Part shown: positions 26,484 through 35,742 of the stretch, piece after piece | How the letters are laid out: every line of letters starts with the position of its first letter | How positions within the stretch are numbered: the stretch's first letter is position 1 | Origin: Bacteroidales bacterium | GTDB taxonomy: Bacteria > Bacteroidota > Bacteroidia > Bacteroidales > JAEINX01 | Reading direction: 5' to 3' | Assembly: GCA_016342645.1 (NCBI GenBank) | Contig: JAEINX010000030.1 | Coordinates: 1-38,752 of the forward strand | DNA length: 38,752 bases | Position numbers and translations under genes: made by a program | The notes under the pieces: model-generated | The model's database searches: none | Told to the model about the DNA's origin: nothing | What the model saw: the letters and a program-made list of their open reading frames with translations, nothing else

Positions 26484-27842
26484 TTACAATTTGAAGTTCT
26501 TTAATAGCCCTCTGTAAAAATTCCAGCCATAGATAAAAATATATTTAATTTTAATTGGAATTTCTTTGTTCAAAAAACGAAAACCAAAAAACAATCCTAC
26601 TAAAGTAGTTAGTATAGTTACAGATGCAACGAATAATAAAATAGTTGTCACTTCCCATTGAGGGAAAATTGCATGCAAAACAAAAACTGCAATCAAATCT
26701 CCAATAATATTAGCGAGTGCCATAAAAACTACTTTATAAAAATTTTGTTTGGGTTTATTTATGCTGTCAAGAGTAACTCCTGTAAATTTATCAACAGAAA
26801 TTAATAATCCGTAAATTAAAAATACTCTAAAAATATTTGCAGCTTCAAGATATTCTTTGCCCCCAAGTATGGAAACCAATTGCTCGGCAAAGATGAAGCA
26901 AACAACAATAATTCCGAATATTAAAAATGTAACGGCTCCCGAATAGGTGTAAAATAAACTTTTTACTTCTTCATTATCATTATCAAGGCTTGCTTTCGAG
27001 ATTTTCGGAAAGGCGGTTGCAACAAAACTTCTTAAAGGAACTTCAATTAGTTCGATGAGTTTTAATGGAATGGCAAACAAAGCAACACCGGCAGTACCTA
27101 GAAAAGGGCTTAAACCTATAATAATATGATCGGAGCTTTTCAAAAGATTGCTGCCTATTAAAGTGCCGGTTGTAAATTTTCCGAAGTTTAGGATTAATTT
27201 ATTTGTAGTTTTATTTGCATGAAATATACAAGAAATCCCATCCCATTTTTTAATCATACAAATAACTGAAGTTATAAGATTTATTAAGAGATTTGCTATT
27301 ACAATTGTCGTAATTCCATATCTAAAAAAGAAATAATTTATGGTTAGAAATATGATAAATCCACCTGTGTTGAAAATACTAAGGAAAAGCATTCTATCAA
27401 ATTTCTGATCGGCTTGCAAAATGGTTAATGCATTATTGAAAGGAAGATTGATGATAGAAAGTATAGGATACCAAATAAAAAATAATGAGAATCCTGATTT
27501 ATCAATTTTTTCGGCAAAAAATAATTCTAAACCCCAAACAATAATAACAATTATAAGGGTTGCTATTAATCCAATAAGCCAATTTGAGCCTATTAATTTT
27601 TTTCTTTCAATATCTTTTGCACCGGATAAAAATCTGATTATTGCAATTTTGGTAATCCCAAAGCGAAACATTTCGATAAAACTTGTGCCGGTTAAGAATA
27701 ATATCCATTCACCAAACGAATCTTTTGATAAACTTCGGGTTAGAATAATAATCCCTAAAACTCCAAATGCAGCAACTAAGCCATTGCTGGCTAATGATAG
27801 AAAATTATTTTCTTTAGCAAGTCTTTTAATTAAGTTTATCAA
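26484..27842 (-). CDS. Polysaccharide flippase (Wzx-like, MOP superfamily)
   Basis: The 452-residue protein is hydrophobic throughout, with about 12-14 membrane segments. It begins NFLSLASNGLVAAFGVLGII, typical of Wzx/MATE-like lipid-linked oligosaccharide flippases. Short positively charged loops such as IRFLSGAKDIERKK and the central region IIIGLSPFLGTAGVALFAIP fit the polysaccharide-synthesis branch. It would move the undecaprenyl-linked repeat unit from the cytoplasmic to the periplasmic leaflet. The gene follows the co-polymerase by 12 nt and precedes the polymerase by 78 nt. Confidence 0.88.
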   Translation of the reverse strand: MINLIKRLAKENNFLSLASNGLVAAFGVLGIIILTRSLSKDSFGEWILFLTGTSFIEMFRFGITKIAIIRFLSGAKDIERKKLIGSNWLIGLIATLIIVIIVWGLELFFAEKIDKSGFSLFFIWYPILSIINLPFNNALTILQADQKFDRMLFLSIFNTGGFIIFLTINYFFFRYGITTIVIANLLINLITSVICMIKKWDGISCIFHANKTTNKLILNFGKFTTGTLIGSNLLKSSDHIIIGLSPFLGTAGVALFAIPLKLIELIEVPLRSFVATAFPKISKASLDNDNEEVKSLFYTYSGAVTFLIFGIIVVCFIFAEQLVSILGGKEYLEAANIFRVFLIYGLLISVDKFTGVTLDSINKPKQNFYKVVFMALANIIGDLIAVFVLHAIFPQWEVTTILLFVASVTILTTLVGLFFGFRFLNKEIPIKIKYIFIYGWNFYRGLLKNFKL

Positions 27843-27854
27843 GTTTTAAAAAAT

Positions 27855-30824
27855 TTAAGTGAGCTTATTTTTGTTTTTCTTCGAATTTGAAAAAGAAAAA
27901 TATTTTTTAATATTCTTGTATTTGTTTTTCTTTTTATTGCTTGGAATTCCATTAATTATTGTTTCCAAAACAAAAAGTTCAGTTTGATTAAGAATTACTA
28001 TCGGGTCATCGCCCGATACTTCTTTCATAGTATCAAGTGCCATGATATCAGCTTTTTGCCACCTGTGGTTTGCCTTAACACAAAGTATTGAAATATCAAA
28101 AGATTTCATTAACTCAAGAGGATAGGTGTGATAAATAATGGCTGGAATTTCAACAAATATATAGTCATATTCAAAATTTCGTTGTCGAAGATATTTTGTA
28201 TTTATTAATTCATTGAAATCTTTAATTTCACTAAAATTATTTCTTATTTTGTAAAACAGATAATTATCGTTAGCCTCATCAATTTGATTATCTGTATTAT
28301 CGTATGAATAATTCAAGTATAAAACTTTTTCACCGTAGCTTGCGAATTTGTTAATTATCTTTTTTGTAAGTAAAGTTTTTCCAACATCATTTTTTGTGCT
28401 AAAGATTAAAATCAAATATGGTTTCTCCATTGAGTACACCAAATTTTGGTTGATTTTAAGTTTAATGTTTTGACCGATTATCTCAATTAGCCTATTTTCG
28501 ATAAATCCAAAATCAATTGTATCATTTTTAGGGGAAATTTTTGGATAGGCTCCTGCAAGTCTAAGTTTAGTTAATTTCTCAGCACGTTCAGGAGTTTTAA
28601 TGGTTGTATCGAAATATTCAAGAATTAATATTAAAGCTGCAACTAAAATAAATCCAAAAAGTGCGGCAACAATGATAAGTAGTTTTGTTTTTGTTGAATT
28701 AGGAGTAATTGGGAAATATGGTTCATCAACAACTTTAAGGTTTGAAGACATCTCAAGATTTTGTTGACGCATTTTTGCGAGGTTTAAACTGTGTAAAAGT
28801 TCAAGATAAGATTGCTCGGCAACACTAATTTCTCTTTCAATACGGGTCAACATTGCTCCGAGAGGTGCAAATATTCGATAAGTTACAAGAAAATCATTTT
28901 TTCGTTTTGCTAATACTTTTAAGCTTGCTTTTGCTTCTTCATAAGAGATAACATTTTCAAGCCATTCATTTAAAAGAGTTTTTATTGGAATTCCCTGAGT
29001 TGTATGAGTATATAGATATAATTGATTTGTGTAAATTTGTAATTCGTCTTTTAAAGCATTAGACTGCTTGTGAAGATTTGCCAATTTGCTTCCAAGCATT
29101 GGATTTTCATCATCATCAATTTCGGCAATTAAAATTCTTTCAGCAATCTTTTGTAATTGATCACGTTTGTCTGCTATTTCTTGTGATTTCAGATATATAT
29201 TATCCCTGTTTGCTAAACCTCTTTCTATTTCATCCAAAGCTGCCGAAGCAGATTCAAGTCGTATTTGTTCATTTTGATAAAAAACATCGAGGTCTTCTTT
29301 TGTTGCTGCAATATATTTACTTTGTTCGTAATAATTTATAATATTATTTTTTTGATTGAATTTCAATAAACGATTTTCGGCATCGTTAAGTCGTTCATTA
29401 GCTAATCTGACTTGTTCTTCAAAATATTTGACAACAGCATCGGTTTGAGTTTCTTTTAATAATTTATAATTTTCAATAAATGCTTGAGTCAAAATTTTTA
29501 AGGTTTGTTGGCAAATTCCCGGATCATCTGACGTATAGGAAATTCTAATTAAATCACTATTTTGAACCCTAAAAACCTCCACATTTTGTATTGCGGCGAT
29601 ACTATAATGGTGATGAGTATAATGTAATAACTGATAGATGAAGTTTGAATCGCTTGATAGATAATATAATGTGAAGTTTTTTATTGTCTGATCAAAGTCT
29701 TCGGGTTTTATTCCCGGTGGTATTATAGGATCTTTTACGAAACTTTGTTGTTCAGAATATTTGGAAATGTCTTCGACAATTTCAGCAGATGTGATATCTT
29801 TTTGAACAGAGCTTGTTTTTTTGCCACCAACCTCACTATTTATTTCTTTGCCATTTAGCTCAGGCGTTTTCTCATAAGTTGGAGTTTCTTGATAGTTATT
29901 AAAGTCTTGTTTGATCTTTAACATTGTGCCAACAGGAAGTGATTGAGTGGTAATATTGTTTAGATTTTTTAATTCATCAACGGTTATTTTAAATTTATTT
30001 GCTATTGAAAATAATGTTTCGCCTGCTTTAACGGAATAGGTAATATAATTTTTCGAGTTGTTATTATTAAAATCATTATATTGTCCAACAATTAATTGCT
30101 GACCTGGAGATAATGATGTCGATTGTAAATGATTTATATTCATTAACTCACCAATTGATTTTCCATACCTGCTTGATAACTGTCCAAAAGTTTCACCCGC
30201 TTGCACAATATGATAAATATTATTATCGGTGTTCTCATTAACTTTATTATTGGAAGTCATTTTCTCAAGCCCTAAGTATTCATCTTTCTTTATATTAGTA
30301 TCTTCGCTATAATTAACACCTCTTTCTCTTTTTGCTTTATTTTTTTTCTTAGATATTTCTCTTTCAAGCCCTTTGATTTCGTCTTCGAGATAATTGATTT
30401 CCTGTTCTTTTTCTCTTTGATAGCCTGTTTTACCATTTTTTACAACAAGATCCTTAACAAGTTTTGGAACAATATCCTGAAGAGCAAAATAATTACGTTC
30501 TGAAATATATTGTGAATTATATTTTTCTAAAGAAAGATCTTGGGAAAAGAGTGTAATTGCAGTTTGCTCAAGAGTTTGTCGCGATTTCAACATATTGATC
30601 ATATTGTCGAATTGCATATTCGTTCCAAAATAATCAAGAGTTCGTGTTCCGGTTGTTTCAATTGAATATCCGGTCGCAATACCCGTATAAACAACAGTTT
30701 GAGAAGTATAATTCTTTTTTTTATTACGCGTAAACATATAAACGGTAAATGCAAGTACTAAAGGTACAATAATCAAAAGTAATATATGTCGTTTAAATAA
30801 CTGTATTAATTGGTATATATCCAT
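27855..30824 (-). CDS. Polysaccharide co-polymerase: Wzz domain with two LysM domains and degenerate BY-kinase domain
   Basis: The 989-residue inner-membrane protein has transmembrane segments at about 13-31 and 714-737, bracketing a large periplasmic part. This starts as a Wzz/GumC chain-length domain, is interrupted at about 203-246 and 261-305 by two LysM domains (YHIVQAGETFGQLSSRYGKS; YSVKAGETLFSIANKF), and continues as coiled coil (about 445-700). The cytoplasmic end (about 775-965) resembles a BY-kinase, but the P-loop reads FSTKNDVGKTLL without the usual glycines, the second acidic motif is FVEIPA, and no C-terminal tyrosine cluster is present. It probably controls chain length and anchors the machine to peptidoglycan, with a weakened or regulatory kinase domain. 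It is 3 nt from the outer membrane protein gene. Confidence 0.88.
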   Translation of the reverse strand: MDIYQLIQLFKRHILLLIIVPLVLAFTVYMFTRNKKKNYTSQTVVYTGIATGYSIETTGTRTLDYFGTNMQFDNMINMLKSRQTLEQTAITLFSQDLSLEKYNSQYISERNYFALQDIVPKLVKDLVVKNGKTGYQREKEQEINYLEDEIKGLEREISKKKNKAKRERGVNYSEDTNIKKDEYLGLEKMTSNNKVNENTDNNIYHIVQAGETFGQLSSRYGKSIGELMNINHLQSTSLSPGQQLIVGQYNDFNNNNSKNYITYSVKAGETLFSIANKFKITVDELKNLNNITTQSLPVGTMLKIKQDFNNYQETPTYEKTPELNGKEINSEVGGKKTSSVQKDITSAEIVEDISKYSEQQSFVKDPIIPPGIKPEDFDQTIKNFTLYYLSSDSNFIYQLLHYTHHHYSIAAIQNVEVFRVQNSDLIRISYTSDDPGICQQTLKILTQAFIENYKLLKETQTDAVVKYFEEQVRLANERLNDAENRLLKFNQKNNIINYYEQSKYIAATKEDLDVFYQNEQIRLESASAALDEIERGLANRDNIYLKSQEIADKRDQLQKIAERILIAEIDDDENPMLGSKLANLHKQSNALKDELQIYTNQLYLYTHTTQGIPIKTLLNEWLENVISYEEAKASLKVLAKRKNDFLVTYRIFAPLGAMLTRIEREISVAEQSYLELLHSLNLAKMRQQNLEMSSNLKVVDEPYFPITPNSTKTKLLIIVAALFGFILVAALILILEYFDTTIKTPERAEKLTKLRLAGAYPKISPKNDTIDFGFIENRLIEIIGQNIKLKINQNLVYSMEKPYLILIFSTKNDVGKTLLTKKIINKFASYGEKVLYLNYSYDNTDNQIDEANDNYLFYKIRNNFSEIKDFNELINTKYLRQRNFEYDYIFVEIPAIIYHTYPLELMKSFDISILCVKANHRWQKADIMALDTMKEVSGDDPIVILNQTELFVLETIINGIPSNKKKNKYKNIKKYFSFSNSKKNKNKLT

Positions 30825-30827
30825 TCT

Positions 30828-31613
30828 TTACTTTATCACATTTATTAAATTAAAACGTACTCCAATAAGTTCTTGCAATAAATCGTATGCCATATAAAGT
30901 TCATAAATTCTATCCTGAAACTCAACAGCTCTAATCATTTCAATATCTTTAAGTCGTGTTAACTCGGCTATTGTGATATCTCCATTTAAATATTCTCTTT
31001 CTGCCATTTGCATCTGTAACAATGTATATTGTTGAAATTCATTAACTATACGTAATAATTTTTGAGATTGAATTAATTTGTTGTATTGTAATATTACATC
31101 TTGTCTGATCTCTAATTCTTCTTGTTTTCTTTGTGCTAAATTTTGTTCAATAAGCCATTTAGATTTATTGATTTCGTTATTTCTGTTAACAATATCAATT
31201 GCAGGCATCCTAATATAGGCTGAAACTGCAAAAACAGTTCTGAGAGAGGTTGAAAGGACAAAATTTGGTTGGATGTTTTCGATTTTATCTTCAAAGAAAT
31301 AATTCCCATATTGTCCATAAGCCTCAATACCAAAATCTTTTGTCCAATTTCTTTTTGATGATTTTAAATCACAATAGTTAACTCCTAATAGTGCGTCTGT
31401 TAATTTCATTTTTGGTGAAAATTCTACCGCCATTTGAATTAATGCTTCTAAGGGAGGTATTTTTTCAGTTATATCATCCATTAATGGATTGTAATACATT
31501 GAGCTATCAATCTGTTGAGCTGTAACTTCTTGCGCTTTTACACAAGTAGAACTGCTACCTATGATTATAAATATTATTATCAGTTTTAATATATGTATTT
31601 TTAAAAGTTGCAT
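30828..31613 (-). CDS. Half-size TolC-like outer membrane efflux protein
   Basis: The 261-residue protein has a signal peptide (about 1-27, ending VKAQ) and one TolC/OEP-type repeat: LEALIQMAVEFSPKMKLTDALLG, a beta-strand pair (DFGIEAYGQYGNYFF...LSTSLRTVFAVSAYIRMP) and two long helices with heptad character (about 135-255). Full TolC-like proteins have two such repeats and 420-480 residues, so this would need a hexamer, or a partner, to build a barrel and tunnel. Its place just upstream of the Wzz-LysM protein suggests it takes the exit-pore role normally filled by Wza. No frameshift is visible; it looks naturally short. Confidence 0.75.
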   Translation of the reverse strand: MQLLKIHILKLIIIFIIIGSSSTCVKAQEVTAQQIDSSMYYNPLMDDITEKIPPLEALIQMAVEFSPKMKLTDALLGVNYCDLKSSKRNWTKDFGIEAYGQYGNYFFEDKIENIQPNFVLSTSLRTVFAVSAYIRMPAIDIVNRNNEINKSKWLIEQNLAQRKQEELEIRQDVILQYNKLIQSQKLLRIVNEFQQYTLLQMQMAEREYLNGDITIAELTRLKDIEMIRAVEFQDRIYELYMAYDLLQELIGVRFNLINVIK

Positions 31614-31788
31614 TAATTAATAATTTTTTACAAAAAGTTAATAAAAAAGCCCGAAAAGCTACGATTTATTTTTGTTCACATCATAAAAAATATTTGTTAT
31701 TTTTAAATTTTTATTAACAATCCATGGTTTTTGTTTCAATATAATTTGTTTATGAATCTGAATACTAATCAAAAAATATAATTTTATT
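31614..31788 (-). other. Untranslated gap inside the exopolysaccharide operon
   Basis: This 175-nt AT-rich gap separates the initiating transferase from the outer membrane protein gene and is the longest within the operon. A small AGC-TTTTCGG-GCT hairpin followed by six Ts lies on the minus strand near 31645-31665. It could be a partial terminator or attenuator that sets lower expression of the downstream genes, but the stem is too short for a firm call. Confidence 0.3.
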
Positions 31789-32973
31789 TTAAACATTTTC
31801 CTTTTGAAAAACAGCCGGAATAGTTTTTAAAATTAATATAATATCACCCAAAAATGAATTTTTATCAGCATAAGCATTATCTAATTCTTTTCTTTCCTCC
31901 TCTGACATTTCTCCTTTTCCACGTTTTTCAACTTGCCATTTCCCTGTAATACCTGCTGGGGCTTTAAAACGCTTACTCCATTTATCTGAAGTAATTAGTT
32001 CAGCCTCATAAAGTGGCAATGGGCGATTTCCAACTATTGACATATCACCCTTTAAAACATTTATTAATTGGGGAAGTTCATCAATACTTAAATTTCTAAT
32101 GAATTTACCAATTTTAGTGATTCTCGGATCATCTTTGATTTTTATAAAAGCACTTTTTGAATCCTTTCTTTTAATTTTTAAGTATTGATTTTCGCAAATT
32201 TTTCTTCCCTCAATATGAAGTATAGGAGAGCAGGGTTTTCCTAATCTTTCACATTCAGGGCATTTTTCGTCAAGGTTAATATCTTCATCAGCAATTGTTT
32301 CTGATTGGTATTGATTAAGATGCTTCATATCTAAAAGTTTTTTATCGGCATCCGTTGACATTGAGCGAAACTTATAAAAATCAAAAATTTTATATCCTGT
32401 ACCAACTCTTTTTGATATATAATAAACTTTTCCTTTTGATTCGAGGCGAATTAATAATGCAACAAGCAACAGCAAAGGAGATAAAATAATGAGAATTGTA
32501 CCCGACACAATTATATCAAATGCTCTTTTAATAAAAGGCATTTTATATTCTTTGCCGACATCAGTTTCCGTTGAGGTTTTACCCGTTCGTTTTTTGAATT
32601 CTAATAAAAACCTGATTCTATCGTAAATGTTTGTGATGTTAAGAGGTGCAACATAGTAATCATCTACTTTTTCTTTAATTGCTTTTTCTCTAATTTTATT
32701 TGAAATTTCATGTACAATCAGGAAAAATATAATTTTTTTATATGCACTATTAGAGTTAAGCAACTTGTGAATTTCAAACCCTTTCATTCCGGGAAGATTG
32801 TTTTCACATAAAATCACATCAAATTTATTATTCTCAAGCAAAGAAATGGCTAATAGGCCGTTTTCAGCAGAAACAAATTCAAATTTCTCAGGCTCATTAA
32901 CAAACTGATTGATTATAGTGTTATCCGAACCAATATATAAAACATTGAATTTTGTAAACATTTGATTTTCCAT
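31789..32973 (-). CDS. Receiver-domain / initiating sugar-phosphate transferase fusion
   Basis: The 394-residue protein joins a CheY-like domain (8-128) to a WcaJ/PglC-type polyisoprenyl-phosphate hexose-1-phosphate transferase (148-392). The receiver is degenerate: the acidic pair is GS (VLYIGSD), the phospho-acceptor Asp is E57 in LCENNLPG, and the conserved Lys is A109 in YYVAPLN. The transferase has KRAFDIIVSG with the membrane segment (about 153-176), KFRSM (201-205), DPRITKIGKFIRNLSIDELP (282-301) and VGNRP. A four-Cys insert, C238, C241, C248 and C260, lies before the DPRI motif. It would load the first sugar on undecaprenyl phosphate. The gene starts 24 nt after the response-regulator gene. 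Confidence 0.92.
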   Translation of the reverse strand: MENQMFTKFNVLYIGSDNTIINQFVNEPEKFEFVSAENGLLAISLLENNKFDVILCENNLPGMKGFEIHKLLNSNSAYKKIIFFLIVHEISNKIREKAIKEKVDDYYVAPLNITNIYDRIRFLLEFKKRTGKTSTETDVGKEYKMPFIKRAFDIIVSGTILIILSPLLLLVALLIRLESKGKVYYISKRVGTGYKIFDFYKFRSMSTDADKKLLDMKHLNQYQSETIADEDINLDEKCPECERLGKPCSPILHIEGRKICENQYLKIKRKDSKSAFIKIKDDPRITKIGKFIRNLSIDELPQLINVLKGDMSIVGNRPLPLYEAELITSDKWSKRFKAPAGITGKWQVEKRGKGEMSEEERKELDNAYADKNSFLGDIILILKTIPAVFQKENV

Positions 32974-32997
32974 TAGGTAATCAATTAATAATTATAA

Positions 32998-33369
32998 TTA
33001 TTTTCTTGATAATAATAATTCAATTCTAATTGATAGTTCTTCAGGGTTAAAAGGCTTAACAATGTAATCATTTGCTCCAAGTTTCAAGCATTTAACTTTT
33101 TCCGAACTGCTTTCAATACCTGATAACATAATCATTGGAATATCTTTGAAGAAACCGCTGGCTCTAACATTTTTAATAAATTCATAACCATCAAGGTTAG
33201 GCATTTGTATGTCCGCAACAATCAAATCTGGTAAATTACCTTCTTCCATCCATGTTAACGCGTCTAATCCATCGTTTTTTGTGACAACATCAAATTCTTT
33301 TTTAAGAAAGTTTTCTAAAAGTATCCTAATGCTTAATTCATCGTCGATTACAAGAATATTTTTTTTCAT
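32998..33369 (-). CDS. Stand-alone CheY-like response regulator heading the exopolysaccharide operon
   Basis: The 123-residue single-domain receiver has all canonical residues: D9 and D10 in VIDDE, phospho-acceptor D53 in VADIQMP, S83 in MLSGIE and K105 in YIVKPFNPEE. It has no DNA-binding or enzymatic output domain, so it must act through protein contacts or a phosphorelay. It is the promoter-proximal gene of the ten-gene exopolysaccharide operon and directly precedes a transferase with a non-phosphorylatable receiver, so an interaction between the two receivers is an attractive inference. No histidine kinase is encoded in the window. Confidence 0.93.
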   Translation of the reverse strand: MKKNILVIDDELSIRILLENFLKKEFDVVTKNDGLDALTWMEEGNLPDLIVADIQMPNLDGYEFIKNVRASGFFKDIPMIMLSGIESSSEKVKCLKLGANDYIVKPFNPEELSIRIELLLSRK

Positions 33370-33688
33370 CTTCTCTTTTTAAGTTAATATTATTTGATTA
33401 ATATTTAAAAAAAATAAATCAATATTATGTCTAATTTATTTTGATAATCTCACAAAAATAAATAAATTTATTCTATTAAAACTATAATAATTGAAAGTTA
33501 TCTACAATTAATAGTTAATAAGTTGAGAAGTTTTAAAAAAAGATAAAAAAAATGATTCTTTTATGATTAAGAATAATGATCTTGTTATTTTTTGAATAAC
33601 CTGATATTTAGATATATGAAGTTTTAAAATATTATCAATTAATTTTTTTTAAGGTAGATCAAATTATTGTTCGAGCAGATAGAAAGGT
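33370..33688. promoter_or_regulatory. Intergenic region between uvrB and the exopolysaccharide operon, with a -7 box
   Basis: This 319-nt stretch is very AT-rich and has no plausible gene. A minus-strand -7 box, TATTTTTG (33453-33460), would start the exopolysaccharide transcript about 77 nt before the response-regulator ATG. No clear -33 element, operator or terminator for uvrB is recognised; the remainder shows only A/T runs. Confidence 0.4.
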
Positions 33689-35710
33689 TTATAATTTATT
33701 ATAAATTTTTTGTAATTCATATAGTTCGTCTCTTAGCCGCGATGCTTCAATGAAATCAAGCTCTTTGGCAACTTTTTCAATTGATTTTTTATGTTTTATG
33801 ATTGCTTTTTGAAGCTGATCTTTTGACATATAACGAACTACCGGATCAGCCGCAATGCTTGTTGATTCATTTTCAACATATGTTTTTTGCTCAATTTTTT
33901 TTGCATCAGCAACTGCTGTTTGACCTATTATGGATTCTATGGATTTTTTAATGGGAGTTGGTGTAATATTGTGTTTATGATTATAAAGAAGTTGTTTTTC
34001 GCGTCTCCTACCGGTTTCGTCAATAGTGCGTTGCATAGAATTAGTTACTTTGTCGGCATACATTATAACTTTACTGTTAATATTTCTTGCAGCACGTCCT
34101 GCTGTTTGAGTCAACGATCTCTCCGACCTTAAAAATCCTTCTTTGTCGGCATCAAGAATTGCTACTAAAGAAACCTCCGGTAGATCTAATCCTTCTCTTA
34201 ATAAATTCACACCTATTAATACATCAATTTCCCCGAGTCGGAGTTCTCGCATGATTTCTACTCGTTCAAGCGTATCAACATCGGAATGAATATATCGACA
34301 CTTTATATTTAGGTTTATGAGATATTTTGTAAGTTCCTCAGCCATACGTTTAGTAAGAGTAGTAACAAGAACCCTGTTTCCTTTATTAATAGTGTTTTCA
34401 ATTTCATCAAGAAGGTCGTCAATTTGATTCATGCTTGGTTTTACTTCGATTTTAGGCTCAAGGAGGCCGGTGGGACGGATTATTTGTTCAACAACAATTC
34501 CTTCAGATTTTTGTAGTTCATATTCTGCCGGTGTAGCACTTACAAAAATCACCTGACTGATTAAACTTTCAAACTCCTCAAATTTTAACGGTCTGTTATC
34601 CATTGCAGAAGGGAGCCTGAAACCATATTCAACAAGATTTTGTTTTCTTGATCTGTCGCCACCATACATTGCCCTGACCTGCGGAATCGTAACATGACTT
34701 TCGTCAATTACGAGTAAGAAATCATCAGGGAAATAGTCGATTAAGCAAAAGGGGCGAGAGCCGGGTAGTCGGCCATCAAAATATCTTGAATAGTTTTCAA
34801 TACCGGAACAATAACCAAGTTCCCTCATCATTTCAATATCATAAGAAACCCTATCTTCGAGTCGTTTTGCTTCAAGATGCTTGCCGATTTCTTTAAAATA
34901 ATCAATGTGTTTAATCAAATCATCTTGAATTTTGTAAATCGACTCATGCATTTTTTCTTGTGAAGTAACGAAAATGTTTGCAGGATAAATTGCAATATTT
35001 TCATGTTCTTCGATTTTTAATCCATCAATCGGATAAAAACTTTCAATTGATTCAATTTCATCACCAAAGAAAATCACCCTGTATGCAAAATCGGCATATG
35101 CCGGGAAAATATCAACCGTATCGCCTTTAACTCTAAAATTTCCACGAAAAAATTCAACTTCGTTCCTAGAATACAAGGCTGTTACGAGAAAATGCAGAAA
35201 ACGATTACGGCTAATTATATCTCCTTTTTTAATTCGTATAACGTTATCGGTAAAATCATCGGGGTTGCCAATTCCATAAATACAAGATACGGAAGAAACC
35301 ACAATAATATCTTCTCGTCCCGACAATAAAGATGATGAAGTGCTCAAACGAAGCTTCTCGATTTCGTCATTGATTTTCAGGTCTTTTTCTATGTAAGTGT
35401 TTGATACAGGTAGATAAGCTTCAGGTTGATAATAATCATAATAAGAAACGAAATATTCGACAGAATTATTTGGAAAAAATTGTTTGAATTCTCCATATAA
35501 TTGAGCAGCAAGCGTTTTATTATGGCTTAAAACAAGTGTGGGTTTTTTAATTTCCTGTATTACATTTGCAATTGTAAATGTTTTCCCCGAACCTGTTACT
35601 CCAAGCAAAGTTTGAGCGACATCGTTTCTTTTAATTCCTTCTACCAATTGTTTTATTGCTTCCGGTTGGTCACCGGTTGGTTTAAATTCGGATGTGATTT
35701 TAAATTCCAT
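33689..35710 (-). CDS. uvrB: Excinuclease ABC subunit B
   Basis: The 673-residue protein is full length for UvrB, the DNA-damage verification helicase that links UvrA recognition to UvrC incision. Visible motifs are Walker A GVTGSGKTFTIANV (about 38-51), the DNA-threading beta-hairpin region YYDYYQPEAYLPVSNTYIEK (about 92-111), the Walker B LVIDESHVTIPQV, helicase motif V/VI segments (GVNLLREGLDLPEVSLVAIL; QTAGRAARN) and the C-terminal UVR motif (about 630-673) that binds UvrC. It is a lone gene; a -7 box lies 25 nt before the ATG. Confidence 0.98.
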   Translation of the reverse strand: MEFKITSEFKPTGDQPEAIKQLVEGIKRNDVAQTLLGVTGSGKTFTIANVIQEIKKPTLVLSHNKTLAAQLYGEFKQFFPNNSVEYFVSYYDYYQPEAYLPVSNTYIEKDLKINDEIEKLRLSTSSSLLSGREDIIVVSSVSCIYGIGNPDDFTDNVIRIKKGDIISRNRFLHFLVTALYSRNEVEFFRGNFRVKGDTVDIFPAYADFAYRVIFFGDEIESIESFYPIDGLKIEEHENIAIYPANIFVTSQEKMHESIYKIQDDLIKHIDYFKEIGKHLEAKRLEDRVSYDIEMMRELGYCSGIENYSRYFDGRLPGSRPFCLIDYFPDDFLLVIDESHVTIPQVRAMYGGDRSRKQNLVEYGFRLPSAMDNRPLKFEEFESLISQVIFVSATPAEYELQKSEGIVVEQIIRPTGLLEPKIEVKPSMNQIDDLLDEIENTINKGNRVLVTTLTKRMAEELTKYLINLNIKCRYIHSDVDTLERVEIMRELRLGEIDVLIGVNLLREGLDLPEVSLVAILDADKEGFLRSERSLTQTAGRAARNINSKVIMYADKVTNSMQRTIDETGRRREKQLLYNHKHNITPTPIKKSIESIIGQTAVADAKKIEQKTYVENESTSIAADPVVRYMSKDQLQKAIIKHKKSIEKVAKELDFIEASRLRDELYELQKIYNKL

Positions 35711-35734
35711 TAAATATTTTTTGCTTCAATTATG

Positions 35735-35742
35735 CAAATATA
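35735..35742 (-). promoter_or_regulatory. -7 box of uvrB
   Basis: TATATTTG on the minus strand matches TAnnTTTG exactly and lies 25 nt upstream of the uvrB start codon. A -33 element is not evident, and no LexA-type palindrome is seen nearby. Confidence 0.4.
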
